Below are positions 1 through 6,347 of a stretch of 6,611 nucleotides of DNA, piece by piece (within the stretch, counting starts at the first letter, position 1; each line of letters begins with the position of its first letter). Below the pieces are notes generated by a model that worked only from the letters and a program-made list of their open reading frames with translations, was not told where the DNA came from and made no database searches. Source of the stretch: DATKMG01 sp035541995 (GTDB lineage: Bacteria > Acidobacteriota > Terriglobia > Versatilivoradales > Versatilivoraceae); assembly GCA_035541995.1 (NCBI GenBank), contig DATKMG010000608.1, positions 1-6,611 on the forward strand, read 5' to 3'. The position numbers and the translations under genes were made by a program.

Positions 1-28
1 CGATTACATTGATTGCGTTCTGATCCAT
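1..28 (-). CDS. start of a minus-strand gene cut by the window edge
   Basis: An ATG at 26-28 on the minus strand is preceded by a strong Shine-Dalgarno sequence (GGGGAGG at 34-40) with a 5-base spacer. The nine codons visible read M-D-Q-N-A-I-N-V-I and continue past base 1. The product cannot be named from so little. The call rests on the ribosome-binding site and start, and on the fact that every other convincing gene here is on the same strand. The plus-strand frame over the same bases is also open (2-295), but it has no family resemblance or start in view. Moderate to low confidence. Confidence 0.45.
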
Positions 29-77
29 AGGAGCCTCCCCACAGATAGGCAGCAGCATGTTGAAGATTACTTGTGCG

Positions 78-251
78 ATACCAATTACTCAGGGCTGATG
101 GGTGACAAAACTACTATTGGTCAGTGTTTCGGAAGATGTCAAGGACATGCAAGAGATGGAAATTTTGGCAATTCAAAGTATGAGTTTGGGTTACTGTGCA
201 AAAATTTCACATGCGCTCAAACGGGCAGGCAAAAGTGTATACTAATTACTC
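78..251. repeat. pair of 13-bp direct repeats (78-90 and 239-251)
   Basis: The 13-mer ATACYAATTACTC (minus strand GAGTAATTRGTAT) occurs at 78-90 and again at 239-251, with 12 of 13 bases identical and 148 bases between the copies. The pair brackets the candidate minus-strand promoter at 113-142. It could be two operator half-sites, a trace of decayed duplicated DNA, or chance in AT-rich sequence. Confidence 0.25.
113..142 (-). promoter_or_regulatory. candidate sigma70-type promoter for the left-edge gene
   Basis: Read on the minus strand, a perfect TTGACA box (137-142) is followed after 18 bases by AATAGT (113-118), which matches the TATAAT consensus at 4 of 6 positions. Transcription would begin near base 106, giving a leader of about 78 bases before the ATG at 28. 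This fits the proposed gene at the left edge, but the -10 box and the 18-base spacing are not ideal. Confidence 0.3.
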
Positions 252-371
252 GCTCATCGGCCATGCCCAAAGGGTGTATTCGATCCCAAACATAACGATA
301 TTCATTACATAAGTTTATTGGCACGACCATTGCAGTCCAAATAGATCAACGAAATGAATCCATACCCTTAT

Positions 372-399
372 AGCAGTCTCCCCTGACTGCTTTTTTTTT
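372..399 (+). terminator. rho-independent terminator reading rightwards
   Basis: A perfect 7-bp stem, AGCAGTC (372-378) and GACTGCT (385-391), encloses a 6-base loop. A run of nine T on the plus strand follows (391-399, the first T being the last stem base). The T-run lies only on the right-hand side, so this is a canonical intrinsic terminator for plus-strand transcription. It lies 13 bases beyond the LarA-family stop codon, but for that minus-strand transcript the A-run comes before the hairpin and no U-run follows. It is therefore not a typical terminator for that gene. No plus-strand gene is evident upstream of it. Confidence 0.65.
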
Positions 400-411
400 G
401 CTTGTTGAAAG

Positions 412-1749
412 TTAATTTTCAGCGCCGCTTGCTGTGGCTGCATACGTGGTCCCGCCGTACGGGAAAACCCAGATCGTGGCACGCCCGGTGACCTTCCCGG
501 CAGCCCAGGCCAACATTTCTTGAACGTCCCGATAGCTCTTGGCAAGGCCCATTTTTCGACCGATGTCCGGAGGCACTTCTTTACTATCACTGAATATAGC
601 CAGATGATTTCGTCTGAGCATCTGTAAGGCGAAATGACCCAGAAATGTCTCTTCTATCGGCTCACCTTTTTTGGCCTTTTCGACCAACTGTAGGATTCGT
701 TTCTTTCCGATGATCTTCAGCAAGAGCCTCATTGCCGTATAGGGCGGCGTCTTTTTGGCCAAAGGCATCTCTCCCAAACCGTGTTCGCATCGCAGGCAGC
801 CCATGATCACTCCGCCCGGCTTGCATGCATAAAGCGTGTTGCCGAGACATTTGGCCGATTGCCTCAGGTCCAGGTCCATGGGAAAAGAGTTGGTTAAAAC
901 AACGTCGGACTGTTCGGGCACTTCCAACCGAACCAAGTCTTGAACCAAGGTTTCCCCAGCCCGGTGCGCTTTCACCGGGTGGCCGCAGAAAAAGGCGGTC
1001 GGACGAGCCTGTTCGTTCATGACGGCATTGACAACGAATATTTCTCGACCGAGCAAACCCGCTCCTTCTTCCAGGTCCAGTCTCATAGGCGAATGGTCGC
1101 CCGGCGTGCCCACGTAGTCAAAGTGATCGGGATCTACGCCCTGCATGTGGTTTTTTCCGATGGTCTCCGCGCCAGCACAACCGGGAATAATCATTTTCAG
1201 GCCGCCGCCGAATCCCAGCAGCAGATGGGGCTCCAACGCTCCCAGACAAACGATCAGGTCCGCCTGTGCCAATAATTTGTTCAGGAAAACCGGCGTACCC
1301 CGCCCGGTGACGCCCATGTCGACAAGATCATTCGCATCGTACGCATCGTGGCATCGCCACCGATACCGGCCCATTACATCAGCGCCGATTTTTCTTTCCA
1401 CTTCCTCGAGCCGACTCGCCCTGTGCACGCCCGTGGCTATGAGGATATCGATATCTTCGTCCCGAGCTCCGGCAGAAGCCAGTTCACCAAGGACCGGTTT
1501 AATGAAATCCTTTAAAGGTGTGGGCCGCGAATGGTCGTCCACGACCAGCGCGACCCGGCGACCAGCAAGGTCCCTGGAACCCAATCTCTCAGCCCCGATG
1601 GGTCGGCTAAGCGCCTCTGCGCAGGCGTCAGCCGGGACAGATATAACCGGAGCGCTCTTGGGCTTGAGTTCTCCAAGAAGCCCCCAATTTTCAGGCAGGC
1701 TAACCCTTAATAAATCACTACCCCAGGGTAATTCAATGATCGTACTCAT
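412..1749 (-). CDS. larA: LarA-family nickel-pincer racemase/epimerase (lactate racemase-like)
   Basis: 445 residues, close to the usual length (about 420-430) of lactate racemase LarA, which interconverts D- and L-lactate using a covalently bound nickel-pincer nucleotide. The family signature is complete. DDHSRPTP spans 71-78 with Asp72 and Arg75. His109 in ATGVHR and His175 in LEPH match the two catalytic histidines. Lys185 matches the lysine that tethers the cofactor, His201 the nickel-ligating histidine, and Gln297 and Lys300 the substrate-site pair. Family members also act on other 2-hydroxyacids, so lactate is not proven. The cofactor-making proteins LarB, LarC and LarE are not in the window and must come from elsewhere. 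The ATG at 1749 has only a weak upstream ribosome-binding site. The gene follows the cyclase on the same strand after 226 bp. Family assignment is secure; the substrate is not. Confidence 0.9.
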   Translation of the reverse strand: MSTIIELPWGSDLLRVSLPENWGLLGELKPKSAPVISVPADACAEALSRPIGAERLGSRDLAGRRVALVVDDHSRPTPLKDFIKPVLGELASAGARDEDIDILIATGVHRASRLEEVERKIGADVMGRYRWRCHDAYDANDLVDMGVTGRGTPVFLNKLLAQADLIVCLGALEPHLLLGFGGGLKMIIPGCAGAETIGKNHMQGVDPDHFDYVGTPGDHSPMRLDLEEGAGLLGREIFVVNAVMNEQARPTAFFCGHPVKAHRAGETLVQDLVRLEVPEQSDVVLTNSFPMDLDLRQSAKCLGNTLYACKPGGVIMGCLRCEHGLGEMPLAKKTPPYTAMRLLLKIIGKKRILQLVEKAKKGEPIEETFLGHFALQMLRRNHLAIFSDSKEVPPDIGRKMGLAKSYRDVQEMLAWAAGKVTGRATIWVFPYGGTTYAATASGAEN

Positions 1750-1852
1750 CGTTGTTTGCTCGCGAATGCCACCAGGTCGGCTTCAGTCCGTAGACGCTCA
1801 CCTATTGTCTCTTTCGATTGTGGACAGCTCACAAGGTCATCAGGTCGCCAAA

Positions 1853-1939
1853 GTCCCCCTTTTCTAAAGGAGGATTTAAGGGGATTTTCAAGGACTTGGA
1901 TCCAAATCCTCCCTGTCCCTCCTTTACCAAAGGGGGGAC
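1853..1939. repeat. imperfect palindromic REP/MITE-like repeat
   Basis: Two arms of about 35 bp (1853-1887 and 1904-1939) are inverted copies matching at roughly 26 of 35 positions with one gap, around a 16-base centre. The outer ends are GTCCCCC and GGGGGGAC. Each arm also contains its own small palindrome (CCTTT...AAAGG). Elements of this CCCCCTTT/AAAGGGGG look occur dispersed in many bacterial genomes, so this is probably one copy of a multicopy intergenic repeat. It lies between the cyclase stop and the LarA-family start and could fold in a transcript from either strand, acting as an attenuator or an RNA-end stabiliser. No transposase is encoded in it, and no intrinsic terminator U-run is present. 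Confidence 0.7.
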
Positions 1940-1975
1940 GTACACCAAAGTTAGCGCCTATGGGCGTCAGCCGCT

Positions 1976-4138
1976 TTACTCGGAAAACCGTTGGCGAATG
2001 ATTCTATATGCTTCGGCCGGGACCGACGTGAAATGAACAACCGCTTCGTAATGATCCTCAACCTCGGTAACGGAGACTACTTTGGCATAGATTTCACCGG
2101 ACACCGGTCTCAAATCGTCATCCAGAAGCGTTATTTTCAAGTCCTCCCATTGTTTGACGGGCACAGCGGACATCAACACTGCGGAACTCAAAGAAATGCT
2201 CGTAAACCAGGCGGATGCGCCGGCCTTGGCAATCGTTTTCTTATCTATCCTGTGAATTTGAACACCGATTTTGTTCTTCAGCGCCACCGGCGTTTCATCC
2301 CTGTCAGGCAGGCTGATGCCGTAAGGGCCTCTTATGGCTTTGACATCATACAGATCCACTGTGCCCGGCATGCCCTTCATTTCGACAGTCAGCACCTTTC
2401 TGATATCCAACAGATCTGACAGCCTCTCATAAGTTGCTCGGCTTATGAGCACCTGACCCCCTACCGTGAAGGATTCTATTCTGCCGGTGAAATTGACCTG
2501 CGAACCCACTGCGCCATATTTGGTTCGTCTCTCGGACCCGATATTTCCCACCACCACCTGGCCTGTGTTCACGGCAACACCCATTTCAAGCCGAGGGTAC
2601 CCGTCCGCTTCGTTAAGAGCGTTGATCTCATCCATGGCGACTTGCATCTTCAAAGCGCAGGCCACAGCCCGAGCAGGATGATCTTCCATCGACTCCGGCG
2701 CACCGAAAAAAGCCAAGATGCCGTCTCCTATTATCTCATCTATGGTCCCACGGTATTCGATCAAGATTTCCACCATCTTGCCAAGGTATCGATTGAGGAA
2801 CGAGATCACCTGTTCGGGCTGCATGTTCGAAGTGAGTGCGGTAAAGCCCCTCAAGTCGGACATGATCATGGAGATGTCTCTGGATTCACCGCCGAGCTGA
2901 AGTCCGTCTTTGGACTCCAGCAGCCGATTAACCACCTCTCGGGTGAGATAACGGCCGAAAGTGTCTCTGATAAAATCCCTTTCTTTCAGTCCATGCGCCA
3001 TCCGCGTAAACGCCTGGGCCAACAGGCCGACCTCGTCGCTCCTCTTGATGTCCGAAAAATCAACATCGAGATCACCCGCGGCTATTTTTCCGGAAGCCGT
3101 GGCCATGCGACGCAGAGGCCTGGCGATGGACCTGGCGTTGAGAATGGCTACCGCCAGCAAGAGCGCTACGCCCACGGCTGCCAAGAGAATGGTTGTACGG
3201 AGCAGTGTATTGATTTCCGCGAAGATTTCGCTCTTGAGAAACACCGCTCCTAATGACCAGCCGGTAGACGGGATACGAGCGTACGCAAGAAAGGCATCCT
3301 GACCCATGAGATTGATACCCAGGTCCGTGAAACCGGAATCTTTCCATAGCATGTCCCGGCCCGTCTCGCGTAGAGTGGGCTTACCGAGTTCTTCCGCTAC
3401 GCTGAACAGGGATTCTCGCATTATCAGATTCACATCGGGATGGCTGATGAAGGTCCCATTGCCCGAAACAAGAAAACAGTACCCGGTTCGGCCGGCGCTT
3501 ATCGAACAAAGCAGCGAGGTAAGCCATTCCAAAGAAACGTCCGCAGTGACAACGCCTGTCAGTCCGGCCGACGTTCCGTCTCGCCCGCGGCGAAAAAAGG
3601 GAACCGAGTACGTTGCCATTAGAATGTTCCCGCCCCCTTCGTCAAAGTACGGCTCGCTCCACACAGGGGCCTTGGTTTCTCGGGGAATGTGGTACCAATC
3701 ATGCTGAAAATAGTTGTACTCAGGCGGCGCGAGTTCAAGGAAGGCGATCCCGTCTTTAGTTTTGTGGTAATAAGGCGCATACGCTTCGACAGGTTCCTTG
3801 AAAGCGTAAGGCTCGAACGCGACCGTTGCGCCATATATTTCATTGTTGCTTGCTACAACACGCTGAAGCATGAGTAACAGTGATTCTTTGTCCCATTTGG
3901 TCGTTTCCAGAAAACAGCCGACGCCTTCCGGGACCTTCTCCACAGCCCTGAATTCCTGTTCTATGCGCCTTGCCACCGATAGAGCGAGGTTCCGGGCATT
4001 ATTTTCCACTTCTCCCAGGATAATCTTCCTGGAAGAGTAGTAGCTGTAAGCCAGCACAAGGGAGAACACAATCGAGGTCCCCCCCAGGACCAGAAGGGTC
4101 AACTTCAAAGCAATGCTGTTACGAAATTCGACGGTCAT
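1976..4138 (-). CDS. membrane Cache-HAMP class III adenylate/guanylate cyclase with PilZ-like C-terminus
   Basis: A 720-residue receptor predicted to make cAMP or cGMP in response to a periplasmic signal. A first membrane segment (about 10-33) is followed by an extracytoplasmic double-Cache domain (about 36-300, with the WSEPYFDEGGG signature at 160-170). Then come a second membrane segment (about 312-334), a HAMP linker (335-388; Pro341, Glu369) and the FGRYLTREVV hinge (394-403) typical of such cyclases. The class III catalytic domain spans about 420-600. Metal-binding Asp428 (SDLRGFT) and Asp472 (IIGDGILAFFG), and transition-state Asn549 and Arg553, are all present. The substrate-selecting positions carry Glu468 and Gly542 instead of the usual adenylate cyclase Lys and Asp/Thr, so the nucleotide used is uncertain. 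The last 110 residues resemble a PilZ domain with lost c-di-GMP motifs. The start overlaps the stop of the binding-protein gene (ATGA), indicating translational coupling. Confidence 0.88.
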   Translation of the reverse strand: MTVEFRNSIALKLTLLVLGGTSIVFSLVLAYSYYSSRKIILGEVENNARNLALSVARRIEQEFRAVEKVPEGVGCFLETTKWDKESLLLMLQRVVASNNEIYGATVAFEPYAFKEPVEAYAPYYHKTKDGIAFLELAPPEYNYFQHDWYHIPRETKAPVWSEPYFDEGGGNILMATYSVPFFRRGRDGTSAGLTGVVTADVSLEWLTSLLCSISAGRTGYCFLVSGNGTFISHPDVNLIMRESLFSVAEELGKPTLRETGRDMLWKDSGFTDLGINLMGQDAFLAYARIPSTGWSLGAVFLKSEIFAEINTLLRTTILLAAVGVALLLAVAILNARSIARPLRRMATASGKIAAGDLDVDFSDIKRSDEVGLLAQAFTRMAHGLKERDFIRDTFGRYLTREVVNRLLESKDGLQLGGESRDISMIMSDLRGFTALTSNMQPEQVISFLNRYLGKMVEILIEYRGTIDEIIGDGILAFFGAPESMEDHPARAVACALKMQVAMDEINALNEADGYPRLEMGVAVNTGQVVVGNIGSERRTKYGAVGSQVNFTGRIESFTVGGQVLISRATYERLSDLLDIRKVLTVEMKGMPGTVDLYDVKAIRGPYGISLPDRDETPVALKNKIGVQIHRIDKKTIAKAGASAWFTSISLSSAVLMSAVPVKQWEDLKITLLDDDLRPVSGEIYAKVVSVTEVEDHYEAVVHFTSVPAEAYRIIRQRFSE

Positions 4139-5106
4139 TGCGTACCCCGGTAGAAATCCGTGAACAGCGGAGCATCCTCTATAAGATTCAGGGACTTTAA
4201 AGTATCGGACACTGTCACATAGTCTCTCTGTTTGAGCTTACCGAAGCCTGTCATGTCTCCATTTGGCAGGATCAAGTCCTTCATACGTGCGAGCATCCAC
4301 CGCTGATGCGCTTTATTAGTGCCCGTGTGTGCTGCGTTCGCATATTTCATTACTAAATCCAAGGCTTCCGTTTCGTTTTCAAATGCGTACAGCCAGCCTC
4401 GGAGGGAAGCTTGAACCAAACGTGCACATGCGTCCGGATCGGCTCGGAGCGTCTCTTCAAGGCAATATAAGCCATCCTCGGGAAAATTGAGTCCGAAATC
4501 ACTGAAAAAAAATAGTGTCAATTCGTCGGGATTATAGCCGCTGTTTAGAATGGTATGGTACTCGTTGTACCACATGGCGGATACGGCATCCACGCCGCCT
4601 TTAAGAAACAGATTTACGGTGCTGTACATGAGAACGGTAGTGACTCTCAGATTGTACATGCGAAAAAAGGCCATAGGCTGAATCTGGAAAGCCCCTCCCC
4701 ATGACCCTACCCTCTTTCCGTCCAAGTCGATCACGGAAGTGATCCCGCTCCGCTTTTTGGCTATCAGCATGAGGGCCGATTTCTGAATCACCTGCGCAAG
4801 GTTCACCACTGGCAGTCCCGATGCCCTCTTCTGTACACCCACAGAAACCCACTCGGTGCAAAACGTCGCTTTGCCCGTGCGAAGCGCCTCAAATGCAGGA
4901 TTGGCCGGGCCACCTCTCAATAAGGTGAGGTCCAATCCAGCTTCCCGATAGAACCCTTTTTCCAGCGCAACTATGTAACCGGCAAATTGGGCCTGTGGTA
5001 TCCACTGAGGAACAAGCGAGACTTTAGTCAATCCGGCTTCGCCCGCGAAACTGACAGCACACGAGAAAGTTAATATGAAACTCAATATTGTGCCGATTTT
5101 TCTCAT
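4135..5106 (-). CDS. secreted NMT1/THI5-like (SsuA-type) substrate-binding protein
   Basis: 323 residues, the normal size for a periplasmic binding protein of the NMT1/THI5-like family, whose members bind pyrimidines, sulfonates and similar small molecules. The N-terminus is a Sec signal peptide (basic MRK, hydrophobic 4-20, likely cleavage after Ala21 in SFA). Family landmarks follow: QWIPQAQFAGY at 34-44, GFYREAGLD at 51-59, DLDGKRVGSWGG at 127-138 and the FGLNFPEDGLYC segment at 204-215. The CCCFC active-site motif of yeast THI5 is absent, so this is a binder rather than an HMP-P synthase. No permease or ATPase gene is adjacent. Instead the stop codon overlaps the cyclase start, which suggests it feeds a signal to that receptor. 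Upstream lie TGAGGG (5120-5125) and AAAGGG (5110-5115) as imperfect ribosome-binding sites. Ligand unknown. Confidence 0.85.
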   Translation of the reverse strand: MRKIGTILSFILTFSCAVSFAGEAGLTKVSLVPQWIPQAQFAGYIVALEKGFYREAGLDLTLLRGGPANPAFEALRTGKATFCTEWVSVGVQKRASGLPVVNLAQVIQKSALMLIAKKRSGITSVIDLDGKRVGSWGGAFQIQPMAFFRMYNLRVTTVLMYSTVNLFLKGGVDAVSAMWYNEYHTILNSGYNPDELTLFFFSDFGLNFPEDGLYCLEETLRADPDACARLVQASLRGWLYAFENETEALDLVMKYANAAHTGTNKAHQRWMLARMKDLILPNGDMTGFGKLKQRDYVTVSDTLKSLNLIEDAPLFTDFYRGTQ

Positions 5107-5131
5107 TTACCCTTTATAGCCCTCAGGACTA

Positions 5132-5161
5132 GTGCCTACTTGCATAAATCAGAGTAATGCT
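5132..5161 (-). repeat. IS630 left terminal inverted repeat (transposase 3' end)
   Basis: Paired inward with 6221-6250: 12 of the outer 15 bases and about 20 of 30 overall are identical. The transposase stop codon (TAG, 5136-5138) lies inside this repeat, only 4 bases from the element end. Confidence 0.8.
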
Positions 5162-6206
5162 TTTTGGGGCTAACAGGATGCACTGTTTTCTTTTTCCACT
5201 CAAAGGGAGCGGCTTCTCGATTATACGAATACACGAACTGGTCAATGGCGGTGCGAACGTCTCTGGGAGATGTGAAGCTGGCTCCCCTGAGAGTCGCCCC
5301 AGTGAGGATGCTGAACCAGCACTCGACTTGGTTGAGCCAGCTTGCGTGAGTAGGAGTAAAATGAAAATGGACTTTTTTATGTCTGGCCAACCATCTGTCA
5401 TGCTTAGGCTTATGGGTATTAAGGTTGTCCAGCACCACATGAATTTCTTGGTCTGGATATTCGGACACCACTTCGTTCATGAAGTCTAGAAACTCTCTTC
5501 TCCGGCGACGTTTGAAATGACCCACTTTCACCTGACCTGTGGCGATTTTCAGAGCAGCGAACAAGGTGGTTGTCCCGTGGCGCTTGTACTCATGAGAAAA
5601 CCCGGTCAATGCCTTCCCATTGGGCAACTTCAGATATCCCTGGGCACGCTCCAAAGCCTGAATACAAGGCTTCTCGTCCACGGAGATGACCACTGCGTTG
5701 GTGGGAGGATCAAGGTAAAGCCCCACAATGTCGGCGGCCTTTGCCGCAAACTGGGGATCTGTGCTTACGCACCAGGATCGCCGCCTTTGCAGATGAATGC
5801 CATGCCGTCTGAGCACACGCCAAATCTGATGGGGCGATACGTCTCCCAGCCACTTCGCCAAAAGCTTGCCCGTCCATGTGGCATAGCCAGGAGGTGGTTC
5901 CTCATCGAGCATAACCAGGATTCGCTTCTCCGTGTTCTCATCGTAAACCGGCGTGGCTCCAGGCCGAGGAGCGTCCCGCAATCCTTCCAATCCACGACTG
6001 GCAAACCGAGTCCGCCATTTACTCACCGTCGCAGGGCGTACATCAAGCTCCCGTGCTATCTTGTTAGTACCCTGACCAGAGCCAGCAGCCAGGATTATCC
6101 TGGCTCTAAAAACCAAGCGCTGCTCGGTTCTTGTACCCCGAATCCAAGATTCAAGAGTCTGCTGGTCTTCTTCTGTTACCTTAATGGGGGTAGGTATCTT
6201 TGACAT
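5136..6206 (-). CDS. IS630-family DDE transposase
   Basis: 356 residues from the ATG at 6206, the usual length for IS630 transposases, which cut and join the element ends at TA dinucleotides. The N-terminal third is a helix-turn-helix DNA-binding region (about 29-75, with GTNKIARELDVRPATVSKWR inside it). The catalytic DDE domain follows: Asp177 in VISVDEKP, Asp260 in VVLDNLNTHK and Glu295 in WLNQVECWF. Thirty-four residues separate the last two (DD34E). All three residues and the frame are intact, so the enzyme may be active. The frame is open 12 codons further up, to a TTG at 6242, but that lies in the terminal repeat, so I prefer the ATG. The G-rich run before it sits very close to the start and is a poor ribosome-binding site. 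Confidence 0.92.
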   Translation of the reverse strand: MSKIPTPIKVTEEDQQTLESWIRGTRTEQRLVFRARIILAAGSGQGTNKIARELDVRPATVSKWRTRFASRGLEGLRDAPRPGATPVYDENTEKRILVMLDEEPPPGYATWTGKLLAKWLGDVSPHQIWRVLRRHGIHLQRRRSWCVSTDPQFAAKAADIVGLYLDPPTNAVVISVDEKPCIQALERAQGYLKLPNGKALTGFSHEYKRHGTTTLFAALKIATGQVKVGHFKRRRRREFLDFMNEVVSEYPDQEIHVVLDNLNTHKPKHDRWLARHKKVHFHFTPTHASWLNQVECWFSILTGATLRGASFTSPRDVRTAIDQFVYSYNREAAPFEWKKKTVHPVSPKKHYSDLCK

Positions 6207-6220
6207 GCCCCCACTTGTAT

Positions 6221-6250
6221 AACATAACGCTATACTATGCAACTAAGGAC
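6221..6250 (-). repeat. IS630 right terminal inverted repeat (transposase 5' end)
   Basis: Partner of the repeat at 5132-5161. The region just inside it (minus strand, about 6210-6240) contains TATA-rich hexamers that could serve as the transposase promoter, though no strong -35 box is seen. The TTG codon at 6240-6242 lies inside this repeat and is therefore an unlikely transposase start. Confidence 0.8.
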
Positions 6251-6320
6251 TAGGTCACTAGATGGGTTTTCGTGGGCGTGCTAGAGAATACTAGTTATGT
6301 CGAGGCCTTACCTGGAGACC

Positions 6321-6347
6321 TCAATAGGAATTAACTACGACAATCAC
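6321..6347 (-). CDS. possible 8-codon leader peptide, or the start of a lost gene
   Basis: A consensus Shine-Dalgarno sequence, AAGGAGGTT (6352-6360), stands 6 bases before a GTG that opens an 8-codon frame (V-I-V-V-V-N-S-Y as codons, the GTG read as Met at initiation) ending in TGA. With the candidate promoter just upstream, this is a coherent expression signal attached to a very short peptide. It could be an upstream leader ORF of the binding-protein operon as it stood before the IS insertion, or the beginning of a gene that has decayed. The frame stays open upstream to a GTG at 6512, but that longer reading has no recognisable features. Confidence 0.25.
   Translation of the reverse strand: MIVVVNSY

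Larger units (their letters stand above)
29..411. other. gene-poor spacer between the left-edge gene and the LarA-family gene
   Basis: This 383-bp stretch has no gene I can support. It is more AT-rich than the flanking coding DNA. It holds the candidate promoter, the 13-bp repeat pair and the plus-strand terminator listed separately. Several short open frames exist: plus 2-295, open from the window edge; plus 102-245, GTG start, 47 residues; minus 217-330, ATG start, 37 residues. None has a good ribosome-binding site or a recognisable motif. The stretch may contain a small RNA or decayed coding sequence, but the sequence alone does not decide this. Confidence 0.5.
5132..6250 (-). mobile_element. 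complete IS630-family insertion sequence
   Basis: A 1119-bp element bounded by imperfect terminal inverted repeats (left GTGCCTACTTGCATA, right GTCCTTAGTTGCATA read inward, 12 of 15 identical). It is flanked on each side by TA (5130-5131 and 6251-6252), the target duplication expected of the IS630/Tc1 group. With C at 5129 and G at 6253 the original target was CTAG, the sequence IS630 is known to prefer. It carries one intact DD34E transposase that nearly fills it. Size, ends, duplication and gene all look functional. The element inserted in the same orientation as the downstream operon, ending 25 bp before the binding-protein start. Confidence 0.88.

Noticed and set aside
102..245. 47-codon plus-strand frame starting at GTG 102
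   Set aside because: The translation looks fairly protein-like, but the start lacks a clear ribosome-binding site, and the frame is blocked by a stop just upstream. Not enough to call a gene, even with the plus-strand terminator at 372-399.
217..330. 37-codon minus-strand frame starting at ATG 330
   Set aside because: Only a weak ribosome-binding site, no family resemblance, and a length easily reached by chance.
1145..1867. 240-codon plus-strand open frame opposite the LarA-family gene
   Set aside because: It lies antisense to a gene with full catalytic motifs, has low-complexity Ser/Pro/Arg-rich translation, and has no ribosome-binding site or family resemblance.
2642..3253. 203-codon plus-strand open frame opposite the cyclase
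   Set aside because: Antisense shadow of the Cache-HAMP-cyclase; the translation shows no domain and the minus-strand gene is unambiguous.
4135..5106. Reading the binding protein as a lipoprotein or as a THI5 HMP-P synthase
   Set aside because: Cys16 is not in a proper lipobox, and the CCCFC motif of THI5 enzymes is absent. A cleavable signal peptide and binding-protein role fit better.
5107..5125. TATAAA at 5114-5119 as a promoter for the binding-protein gene
   Set aside because: No -35 box lies at usable distance in either the present or the rebuilt empty site, and transcription would start almost at the ATG.
5517..6203. 228-codon plus-strand open frame inside the IS element
   Set aside because: Antisense to the intact DD34E transposase; IS630 elements carry one gene and this translation has no recognisable motif.
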